This document shows, piece after piece, positions 6,340-12,902 of a stretch of DNA of 13,805 nt (its first letter is position 1; every line of letters begins with the position of its first letter). The DNA is from Deltaproteobacteria bacterium (lineage in GTDB: Bacteria > Desulfobacterota > Anaeroferrophillalia > Anaeroferrophillales > Tharpellaceae). Location of the stretch: positions 1 through 13,805 of the forward strand of contig DAOVTG010000039.1 in assembly GCA_030633185.1 (NCBI GenBank), read 5' to 3'. Below the pieces are notes generated by a model, which did not search any database, was not told where the DNA came from, and worked only from the letters and a program-made list of their open reading frames with translations. The position numbers and the translations under genes were made by a program.

Positions 6340-6693
6340 ATGAAGATTGTTGTAAAAGAGGTGGAATTACGGGAATCTGATGGTGTGAGCAGCGATCTGG
6401 TCGCTCTGCATGCCGCTTTCTGTACCATTTTTTCCTCGCCTGTGCGCCTGCAGATAATGGATATGTTGGGTTCTGGTGAGAAGTCGGTGGGTGCCCTGGC
6501 GGAGCAGCTTAAGGTTTCTATGGCCAATATGTCGCAGCATTTACGGTTGATGCGTAATCAGGGCGCGGTGAGTTTTCGGCGGCAGGGAAAAACCGTTTAC
6601 TATCGGGTAGCTAATCAGAAATTTATTGAAGGGATCGTGAAGGTGCGTGAAGGCTTAATTGAAGAGTTACGGAAAAAAGGAGAGGTTGTCTGA
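6340..6693 (+). CDS. ArsR-family winged-helix transcriptional regulator
   Basis: A 117-residue regulator. The ATG at 6340 is preceded by GAGGGA (6330-6335); an in-frame ATG at 6310 has no ribosome site. The fold is clear: ALHAAFCTIFSSPVRLQIMDML (about 22-43), then the helix-turn-helix SVGALAEQLKVSMANMSQHLRLMRNQGAV (about 49-77), then the wing FRRQGKTVYYRVAN. The classic ELCVCDL arsenic-binding motif is missing; the only cysteine is Cys28, in the first helix. The inducer therefore cannot be read off, and a redox or sulfur-species signal is as likely as a metal. Its TGA stop overlaps the ATG of the cytochrome gene, so it heads the operon and probably autoregulates it together with the cytochromes. 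Confidence 0.9.
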   Translation: MKIVVKEVELRESDGVSSDLVALHAAFCTIFSSPVRLQIMDMLGSGEKSVGALAEQLKVSMANMSQHLRLMRNQGAVSFRRQGKTVYYRVANQKFIEGIVKVREGLIEELRKKGEVV

Positions 6694-8309
6694 TGTTCAA
6701 GAGATATTTTATTTTCGGGCTGGGTTGTTTCTTGCTGTTGTTGGGAGCTTTGGGCCGCGAGGCGCAGGCGGCTTTGGAAAAAGAGGTGAATGAGGTTGCG
6801 AGTGGGCTCTTATCGACCGCTGATCACAGCCGTTTTGCCGAACTTGATAAGCCGTTTGCTTCGGGGCCTGAGGTTACCAAGGCCTGTTTGAAATGTCACA
6901 ATCAGGCCGCTGGCCAGATTCACAAATCCATCCATTGGACTTGGGAGTGTAATAAAGGAGATGAAAAGGGCCTGGGTAAGGCCCATGTCGTCAACAATTT
7001 CTGAATATCGCCACAATCGAACTGGTGCAGGTGCACCAGCTGTCATGCCGGTTATAATTGGAAAGATAAAAATTTTGATTTTACTTCCAAAGAAAATGTC
7101 GATTGCCTCATTTGTCACGATACTACCGGAACCTATCGCAAATTTCCGAGCGCTTGCGGGCATCCGGCGTATGAGGAGAAAAAGTTTGGCACTAAGGTTT
7201 TTAAGCCGGTCGATCTACGCCAAGTTGCGCTTAAGGTTGGGGCGACAAGCCGGGCGACTTGTGGAAGCTGCCATTTTTATGGTGGCGGCGGCGATGGCGT
7301 CAAACACGGTGATCTCGATTCGTCACTGATTAAAGCGAGCAAAAGTCTTGATGTCCATATGGATGTGAAGGGCCTAAATTACTCCTGTACCTCTTGTCAT
7401 GTTACCAAGGCCCATCAGATTTCCGGACGCTGTTACTCGCAGCCAGCACCCAATAAACATCAACTGGCTTTGCCCAAAGATGATGGAGAACGTCTGGCCT
7501 GCGAATCCTGTCACAGCCGGTCGCCGCATAAAAAGGCAGAGCTCTTAAATCACCATACCGACAAGGTCGCCTGCCAGACCTGTCATATCCCGAGTTATGC
7601 GCGGGGCGGGGTTTTTACCAAGATGTGGTGGGACTGGAGTACAGCGGGTAAATTTGACGAAACCGGTAAGGCTATTGTTAAAAAAGATGAGTACGGCAAC
7701 CTGCTCTTTCACAGTAAGAAGGGGGATATGGGTTGGGCTCTGGATGTGGAACCTGAATATGGCTGGTACAATGGCTCAATGAGTTATTTTCGAGCGAGTG
7801 ACAAAATTCCGCAAGGTATCGAGAAAATTGAGATCAATTCCCTGAAAGGTGATTATGAAGATCCCAAGGCCCGGATCTTTCCCTTTAAAATTATGCGCGG
7901 CAAACAGCCTTATGACCCGGAAAACCGCACCCTGGTGATTCCTTATCTTGCGGGTAAAAAAGGTACCGGAGCCTATTGGGGAGAGTATGATTGGCAAAAG
8001 GCGGCCGCAGTCGGTATGCGGGAAGCGGGTCTGCCGTTCAGCGGCAAGGTTGATTTTATCGAAAGTGATATGTACTGGCCGATAACCCATATGGTCGCGC
8101 CTAAAGAGCAAGCTCTTTCCTGTGAAGCGTGTCATAGTCGTAATGGACGTTTGGCAAACCTGGATGGCTTTTATTTGCCGGGGCGTGATCGTTGGCCCTG
8201 GTTGGATCGCCTGGCCTGGATGGCTCTGGGGCTGACTTTGTTGGGTCTCTTGCTGCATGGCGGATTGCGTTTTATCAGTTCCGGTCGGAAGAAGGGAGGC
8301 CAATCATGA
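6693..8309 (+). CDS. Octaheme c-type cytochrome, tetrathionate-reductase (OTR) family, with in-frame UGA predicted as selenocysteine
   Basis: One continuous frame of 539 codons with a single internal TGA at codon 104 (7002-7004). It has a signal peptide (about 1-26, ending REAQA) and eight CxxCH motifs at about 65-69 (CLKCH), 114-118, 138-142, 190-194, 232-236, 270-274, 294-298 and 477-481. The blocks VDCLICHDTTGTYRKFP, ATCGSCHFYGGGGD and KHGDLDSS are typical of the tetrathionate-reductase-like octaheme family. A transmembrane helix lies at about 503-529 with a basic tail, so the enzyme is a periplasmic domain anchored in the inner membrane. In relatives I recall a cysteine after the NNF tripeptide, exactly where the UGA falls. 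The family prototype from Shewanella reduces tetrathionate, nitrite and hydroxylamine in vitro; the substrate here is unknown. The stop (8307-8309) overlaps the cytochrome b start. The alternatives are a nonsense mutation or a sequencing error. Confidence 0.85.
7002..7039 (+). promoter_or_regulatory. Candidate SECIS element following the in-frame UGA
   Basis: After the TGA (7002-7004), 17 nt lead to a perfect 7-bp stem, CTGGTGC (7022-7028) and GCACCAG (7033-7039), closed by the loop AGGT. The GGT lies 25 nt after the TGA, inside the window I recall for bacterial SECIS apical loops (about 16-37 nt). The sequence TGCAGGTGCACC is almost the E. coli fdhF apical stem-loop (TGCAGGTCTGCACC, from memory). 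SelB would bind this hairpin in the mRNA to deliver Sec-tRNA. The codons within it give NWCRCTSCH, with W and an extra C just before the heme 2 motif that look imposed by the stem. Confidence 0.75.
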
Positions 8310-8935
8310 AAGTAAGACTTAATCTCTATACTCGATTCGAACGTTTCTGGCACTGGTTTCAGGCTTTTTTGATTATCTTTTTACTGGTTACCGGTTTTGA
8401 AGTGCATGGCAGTTGCAAGATTTTCGGCTATGCCAACGCCTGTAGCTGGCATAATCTGGCCGGGATGACTCTCCTGGTGCTCACGGCGTTTGCCATTTTC
8501 TGGCACCTGACCACCGGTCAGTGGCGTCACTACCGGCCCAGCTTTGAGAATATACAAAAGATTATCGCCTATTATCTTGTCGGTATCATGCGTGGTGAGC
8601 ATCATCCCTTCCATAAAAGCGAAGAGTGCAAACTCAACCCTCTGCAGGCCCTCTCGTATCTCTTTTTGAAGGTGGTTCTGATGCCGCTGCAGTTAGGGTC
8701 AGGCCTGCTCTATTACTACTATAATGACTGGCTTAACTGGGGTTGGGCGGCACGGCTTGATGGGGTCGCTTTTCTGCATACGGCCATGGCCTTTGCCGTG
8801 CTCCTTTTTCTGGCGGTTCATATCTACATGTCGACCACCGGCGGCACCCTGTTTTCTTATACCCAATCGATGATTACCGGCTGGGAAGAGGTGGATAACG
8901 GAATCATGAATGAGGAGAAATCGCCTATTCGCTGA
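8306..8935 (+). CDS. Cytochrome b561-type membrane subunit, partner of the octaheme cytochrome
   Basis: A 209-residue integral membrane protein starting at the ATG that overlaps the cytochrome c stop (ATGA), with GGGAGG at 8295-8300 upstream. It has four or so hydrophobic helices, with histidines placed for b-heme ligation: RFERFWHWFQAFLIIFLLVTG (helix 1, His near residue 15), SWHNLAGMTLLVLTAFAIFWH (helix 2, His at both ends), a helix around LFLKVVLMPLQLGSGLLYYYY, and LHTAMAFAVLLFLAVHIYM (last helix). This is the prokaryotic cytochrome b561/Ni-hydrogenase-type b subunit pattern. With the adjacent anchored octaheme protein it would pass electrons between the quinone pool and the periplasmic cytochrome c. 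It is the last gene of the operon. Confidence 0.88.
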   Translation: MKVRLNLYTRFERFWHWFQAFLIIFLLVTGFEVHGSCKIFGYANACSWHNLAGMTLLVLTAFAIFWHLTTGQWRHYRPSFENIQKIIAYYLVGIMRGEHHPFHKSEECKLNPLQALSYLFLKVVLMPLQLGSGLLYYYYNDWLNWGWAARLDGVAFLHTAMAFAVLLFLAVHIYMSTTGGTLFSYTQSMITGWEEVDNGIMNEEKSPIR

Positions 8936-8978
8936 TTGATTTAGCAATTCTAAACTGATATAAGGCTCCAAGTAATAA

Positions 8979-8995
8979 TTTTACGACGCCATCAA
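8979..8995 (-). repeat. Solo end of the palindromic repeat family
   Basis: TTTTACGACGCCATCAA is the reverse complement of the outer end seen at 4284 and 11004. It stops 3 nt before the ribosome site of the transketolase gene. No further part of either repeat core is recognisable in 8936-8978, so this is an isolated end or the footprint of a lost element. Confidence 0.7.
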
Positions 8996-9014
8996 ATGGG
9001 AGGTTGGATAGAAA

Positions 9015-11018
9015 ATGTCTGTAAATCTGGAAGAAAAATGTATTAATACGATTCGCTTTCTGGCAGTTGATATGGTTGAAAAGGCCAATTCCGGGCATCC
9101 TGGGATGCCGATGGGGGCGGCTGCCATGGCCCATGTTCTCTGGAGTCGTTTTCTAAAGCACAATCCCGCCAATCCCGAATGGTCTGACCGTGATCGTTTT
9201 GTCCTTTCAGCCGGTCATGGTTCGGCCTTGCTCTATGCCCTGCTTCATCTCAGTGGTTATCCTTTAACTATTAATGATCTGAAAAACTTTCGCCAATCGG
9301 GCAGCCTGACTCCGGGTCATCCCGAATATCGTCATACCCCGGGGGTCGAAACCACAACCGGTCCCTTAGGTCAGGGCATGGCCACAGGTGTCGGTATGGC
9401 GATGGCCGAAAGAAGTCTGGCGGCAGCTTTTAACCAGCCCAAATTTCCAATTGTCGACCATTTTACTTACGGGATTGTCGGTGACGGTGATTTGATGGAG
9501 GGGCTCTCGCATGAAGCCGCATCGCTGGCCGGGAACCTCAAGCTGGGAAAACTTATCTACTTTTATGACGACAATCATATCTCGATCGAAGGTGATACCA
9601 AAATCACTTTTACCGAAGATCCTGCCGCCCGTTTTCGCGCCTATGGCTGGCAGGTGATTGAGGTCTCCGACGGTAATGATTGTGTCGCTATCGCCTTAGC
9701 TCTGGCGGCGGCGCGTGAAGATCTTGAACATCCCAGCTTGATTGCGGTTCGCACTCATATAGGTTTCGGCAGCCCGGCCAAACAGGATACCGCTTCAGCA
9801 CATGGCGAACCTTTGGGGCCTGAAGAGATTATCAATACTAAAAAGAACCTCGGTTGGCCGACCGAGACGAGCTTTCTGGTTGAGGATGAGGTTTATGCGA
9901 GCTATCGTCGGGTAAAAGAGGACGGGGCCCAAGCGGAAGTAGAGTGGCAGAGTATGATGGCCGCCTACAAAGAAAAATTTCCCGAATTGATGGCCGAATG
10001 GGAGCGCCGTCAGGCCGGTCTTTTGCCGGAGGATTGGGAACAAACGCTGCCTACTTTTCCGGCTGACGAGAAAGGCCTGGCAACCCGGGCGGTTTCCGGT
10101 AAAATGATAAATGCGTTAGCTGGAGTTTTGCCGGAATTAATGGGCGGTTCAGCAGATCTTGGCCCCTCCAACAAAACCCTGATTAACGAGGCCGCAGATT
10201 TTGCCGCACCCGATTTTGCCGGTCGCAATATCCGTTTCGGGGTTCGCGAACACGCCATGGGAGCCATTCTTAACGGTCTCGCCCTGCATCGGGGCCTGCG
10301 CGTTTTCGGCGGCACTTTTCTGGTCTTTTGCGACTACATGAAACCGGCAATTCGCCTGGCTGCGATGATGGGTCTGTCGGTTGTCTATGTCTTTACCCAT
10401 GATAGTATCGGTCTTGGTGAGGATGGCCCGACCCATCAACCGATAGAGCATCTTGCGAGTTTACGGGTGATTCCCAACTTAAACGTAATCCGGCCCGCCG
10501 ACGCCAATGAAACCGTGGCTGCCTGGAGAGAAGCTTTACGTCGCCAGGATGGCCCCACGGCCCTGATTTTGACCAGGCAGAACCTGCCGACCCTGGAGCT
10601 GATGGTTGAAAAAGCGGCGTCGGGATTGCCTCGAGGTGCCTATGTGGTGAGTAAAGATGGGACTAAAAAAGCCGACATCACCCTGATCGCCACAGGTTCA
10701 GAACTTGCCCTTGCCCTTGCGGCCGCCTTGGAACTTAAACAAAAAGGGATTTTGGCTCGGGTTGTCAGTATGCCGAGCTGGGAACTTTTTGCCGGACAGT
10801 CCAAAGCCTACAAAGATAAAGTCTTGCCCCCGGCTGGTCTCCGCCTGGCGATTGAGGCGGGTTCATCGATGGGTTGGCATCGTTATCTGGGGGATCGGGG
10901 TGAAGTCATCGCGATTGACCATTTTGGGGCCTCAGCCCCGGCTTCAGAACTCTTTCAACAATTCAAAATCACCCAGGAAGAGATCGTCCGCCGGGCCGTA
11001 GCCTTGATGGCGTCGTAA
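9015..11018 (+). CDS. tkt: Transketolase
   Basis: A 667-residue thiamine diphosphate enzyme of full length, which transfers two-carbon ketol units in the non-oxidative pentose phosphate pathway in the cytoplasm. Clear motifs are SGHPGMPMGAA (26-36), GPLGQGMATGVGMA (116-129), the ThDP/Mg motif GDGDLMEG (156-163) with FYDDNHIS closing it (184-190), FGVREHAMG with the catalytic glutamate (about 406-414), and the signature GEDGPTHQPIEHLASLR (about 467-483). GGAGG at 8999-9003 lies 11 nt from the ATG. The last residues (LMAS) and stop are formed by the end of a repeat element (11004-11018), so the original terminus has been slightly altered; the catalytic domains are complete. It leads a sugar-phosphate cluster with pgi and glk. 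Confidence 0.97.
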   Translation: MSVNLEEKCINTIRFLAVDMVEKANSGHPGMPMGAAAMAHVLWSRFLKHNPANPEWSDRDRFVLSAGHGSALLYALLHLSGYPLTINDLKNFRQSGSLTPGHPEYRHTPGVETTTGPLGQGMATGVGMAMAERSLAAAFNQPKFPIVDHFTYGIVGDGDLMEGLSHEAASLAGNLKLGKLIYFYDDNHISIEGDTKITFTEDPAARFRAYGWQVIEVSDGNDCVAIALALAAAREDLEHPSLIAVRTHIGFGSPAKQDTASAHGEPLGPEEIINTKKNLGWPTETSFLVEDEVYASYRRVKEDGAQAEVEWQSMMAAYKEKFPELMAEWERRQAGLLPEDWEQTLPTFPADEKGLATRAVSGKMINALAGVLPELMGGSADLGPSNKTLINEAADFAAPDFAGRNIRFGVREHAMGAILNGLALHRGLRVFGGTFLVFCDYMKPAIRLAAMMGLSVVYVFTHDSIGLGEDGPTHQPIEHLASLRVIPNLNVIRPADANETVAAWREALRRQDGPTALILTRQNLPTLELMVEKAASGLPRGAYVVSKDGTKKADITLIATGSELALALAAALELKQKGILARVVSMPSWELFAGQSKAYKDKVLPPAGLRLAIEAGSSMGWHRYLGDRGEVIAIDHFGASAPASELFQQFKITQEEIVRRAVALMAS

Positions 11019-11138
11019 AAAGTCCACAAAGTCCTTAAATCGTCATTCCGGCGAAAGCCGGAATCCAGTTAATTCAATAACTTCTGGATACCGGCGTTCG
11101 CCGGTATGACGGTTATGAGACTTTTTACGAATGCATCA
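11004..11138. repeat. MITE/REP-like element with two tandem hairpins and shared outer ends
   Basis: The outer ends are TTGATGGCGTCGTAAAAAGTC (11004-11023, shown split: TTGATGGCGT CGTAAAAAGTC) and the imperfect mirror GACTTTTTACGAATGCATCA (11119-11138). Inside are two hairpins: ATTCCGGC-GAAA-GCCGGAAT (11045-11064) and ATACCGGC-GTTC-GCCGGTAT (11088-11107). They are extended to inverted 27-nt units at 11042-11068 and 11084-11110, so the whole element is also palindromic. The stems differ by a compensated base pair (T-A versus A-T). It lies directly behind tkt, overlapping its stop codon, and probably acts as a transcript end or stabilising structure before pgi. Confidence 0.85.
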
Positions 11139-11168
11139 GCCTTATGTTCTAAGTAAAGAGGTGTAATT

Positions 11169-12902
11169 ATGTCCAGGATTATTTTAAACAGTCTGGAAAT
11201 TCAGGCAGAATCAGGGGAGCCAGCCCTGACAGAGCGCCTGTGCCAATGGGATAAAGATAATCTTGGTGCCCGCATCTGGCAGCGCGACGGCACGGTTTGG
11301 TTAAAAGATCCGCAGCTGGCCGAGAGCACTCCTGAATTAAGTAATCGCCTGGGCTGGCTTGAACTGCCTGAGATTATGAGTACTGCGGTAGCGGAACTCG
11401 ACGAATTTGTGGCGGAGGTGATAGCTTTAGATTTTACCCGGGTCGTCGTTTTGGGGATGGGCGGCAGCAGCCTGATTGCCGAGGTCTGGGATAAAATATT
11501 TGGGGAGAGTGAAGACTTTTTGCCGGTCACTATCTTAGACAGTACCCATCCTGCAGCGGTTGCCCGTATCGCTGAAACCGGAGATCTTGAGACCACCCTC
11601 TTTCTGGTTTCGAGCAAATCGGGCGGCACCCTTGAAACCTTCTCTTTCTTTAACTATTTTTACCATCAATTAAGCCTTCTGAAAGAAAATCCCGGTCAAA
11701 ATTTCATAGCGATCACCGATCCCGGTTCAAAACTCGAGACCCTGGCTTTAGAGAGAGGTTTTCGCAAGACCTTTTCCTCACCGTCTGAGGTTGGTGGACG
11801 CTATTCGGCCCTGACCTGGTTTGGTCTTTTGCCAGCTGCTCTGTTGGGTCTGTCGGTCAGGGATCTTTTGCTTAGAGCCCGGGCGATGATGGCGGCCTGT
11901 GCTCCAGGGGTCAGGGTTGCGGATAATCCGGCTCTGCAACTGGGAGCCTTCCTTGGTGAGATGGAGCGGGTCGGCCGCGATAAATTAACGCTTGTTTTAT
12001 CACCGCGTTTACAGCCCTTTGCCGTCTGGCTTGAACAATTGATAGCTGAAAGTACTGGGAAAAAGGGCTGTGGCCTGGTGCCGGTCATTGTTGATGAGGA
12101 TGATGTGCTGCCTTTTCTCGATAAGCATAAAGAACCGGCAAAAGACCGCTTTTATCTTTTCCTGCGGCTCCGAGATGACGAAAATTCAGCGCTTGATTCA
12201 GCCCGGGCCCGGATTCAGGCGCTAGCCGAACCGTCGGCTCTGATTACTATTGGAGAAATGGCGGATTTAGCCCAGGAGATTTGGCGTTTTGAGCTGGCCA
12301 CCGCCGCAGCCGGGGCGGTTTTAGGGATCAATCCTTTTGATCAGCCTGACGTTGAAGCGGCTAAAATCGGGGCCCGTCAGGCGATGCTCTCATGGCAGGA
12401 GAGCGGAGCTTTGCCGAAGTTAGAGAGGTTGGTAGATGATGTAGATATAAAAATCAGCGGCAGCCAACATTTCAAGGGAATAAACGATCTTAAAACCGGG
12501 CTTAAAACTTTTATTGAAGAGGCTGTGCCCGGTGATTATATCGCTCTACTTGTCTACCTACCCCAAACCCGGTCGCTTGATATGGCCCTGCAAAGAGTAC
12601 AAAAAAACTTGCAACACGCTTGCCGAGTGCCGGTGATGATTGGTTATGGCCCCCGTTTTCTGCACTCTACCGGCCAGCTCCATAAGGGTGATGGAAATCA
12701 CGGCCTCTTTCTGCAAATCAGCTGTGCTTCAGGATGGGATCTGCCGCTGCCGGGTAGTGATTACAGCTTTGCCACCTTGATTGCGGCCCAGGCCCAGGGC
12801 GATTATCAGGCCCTGCTTAAGGCCGGACGCCGGATTCTGGCCCTGGAATTACCAACCGCAAATATCAATAAAGTTCTGCAGTCTCTGCCTGACCATGAAT
12901 AA
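11169..12902 (+). CDS. pgi: Glucose-6-phosphate isomerase (stand-alone PGI of the TAL-PGI type)
   Basis: A 577-residue SIS-fold isomerase interconverting glucose-6-phosphate and fructose-6-phosphate in the cytoplasm. Residues 31-65 (NLGARIWQRDGTVWLKDP, then LSNRLGWLELPE) and VVVLGMGGSSLIAEVW (92-107) match the isomerase half of bifunctional transaldolase/PGI proteins rather than classical PGI. LVSSKSGGTLETFSFF (146-161) is the sugar-phosphate binding loop, followed by AITDPGSKLE and GGRYSALTWFGLLPAALLG. No transaldolase domain precedes it: the gene starts at 11169 with AGAGG 7 nt upstream, and upstream is a repeat. Its end overlaps the glucokinase start by 8 nt, so hexose phosphorylation and isomerisation are coupled. 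Confidence 0.92.
   Translation: MSRIILNSLEIQAESGEPALTERLCQWDKDNLGARIWQRDGTVWLKDPQLAESTPELSNRLGWLELPEIMSTAVAELDEFVAEVIALDFTRVVVLGMGGSSLIAEVWDKIFGESEDFLPVTILDSTHPAAVARIAETGDLETTLFLVSSKSGGTLETFSFFNYFYHQLSLLKENPGQNFIAITDPGSKLETLALERGFRKTFSSPSEVGGRYSALTWFGLLPAALLGLSVRDLLLRARAMMAACAPGVRVADNPALQLGAFLGEMERVGRDKLTLVLSPRLQPFAVWLEQLIAESTGKKGCGLVPVIVDEDDVLPFLDKHKEPAKDRFYLFLRLRDDENSALDSARARIQALAEPSALITIGEMADLAQEIWRFELATAAAGAVLGINPFDQPDVEAAKIGARQAMLSWQESGALPKLERLVDDVDIKISGSQHFKGINDLKTGLKTFIEEAVPGDYIALLVYLPQTRSLDMALQRVQKNLQHACRVPVMIGYGPRFLHSTGQLHKGDGNHGLFLQISCASGWDLPLPGSDYSFATLIAAQAQGDYQALLKAGRRILALELPTANINKVLQSLPDHE

Noticed and set aside
6693..7004. Reading the cytochrome as two separate genes, 6693-7004 and 7359-8309
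   Set aside because: The interval 7005-7358 is open in the same frame and encodes three of the eight heme motifs; the only break is the TGA, and 7359 is merely an internal ATG.
6961..7329. 122-codon ORF in another frame across the cytochrome middle
   Set aside because: It overlaps the heme-bearing frame, has no family similarity, and uses basic, methionine-rich filler typical of a shadow frame.
8192..8305. Upstream extension of the cytochrome b frame to an ATG at 8192
   Set aside because: It would overlap the cytochrome c membrane anchor by over 100 nt; GGGAGG at 8295-8300 and the ATG at 8306 give the natural start.
10149..10451. Antisense ORFs across the transketolase and isomerase genes
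   Set aside because: They are shadows of strongly coding genes with clear catalytic motifs; none shows a plausible protein family.
11041..11110. The paired CCGGC hairpins as a short CRISPR array
   Set aside because: There are only two units, inverted relative to each other and self-complementary, with no spacers; they are palindromic repeats.
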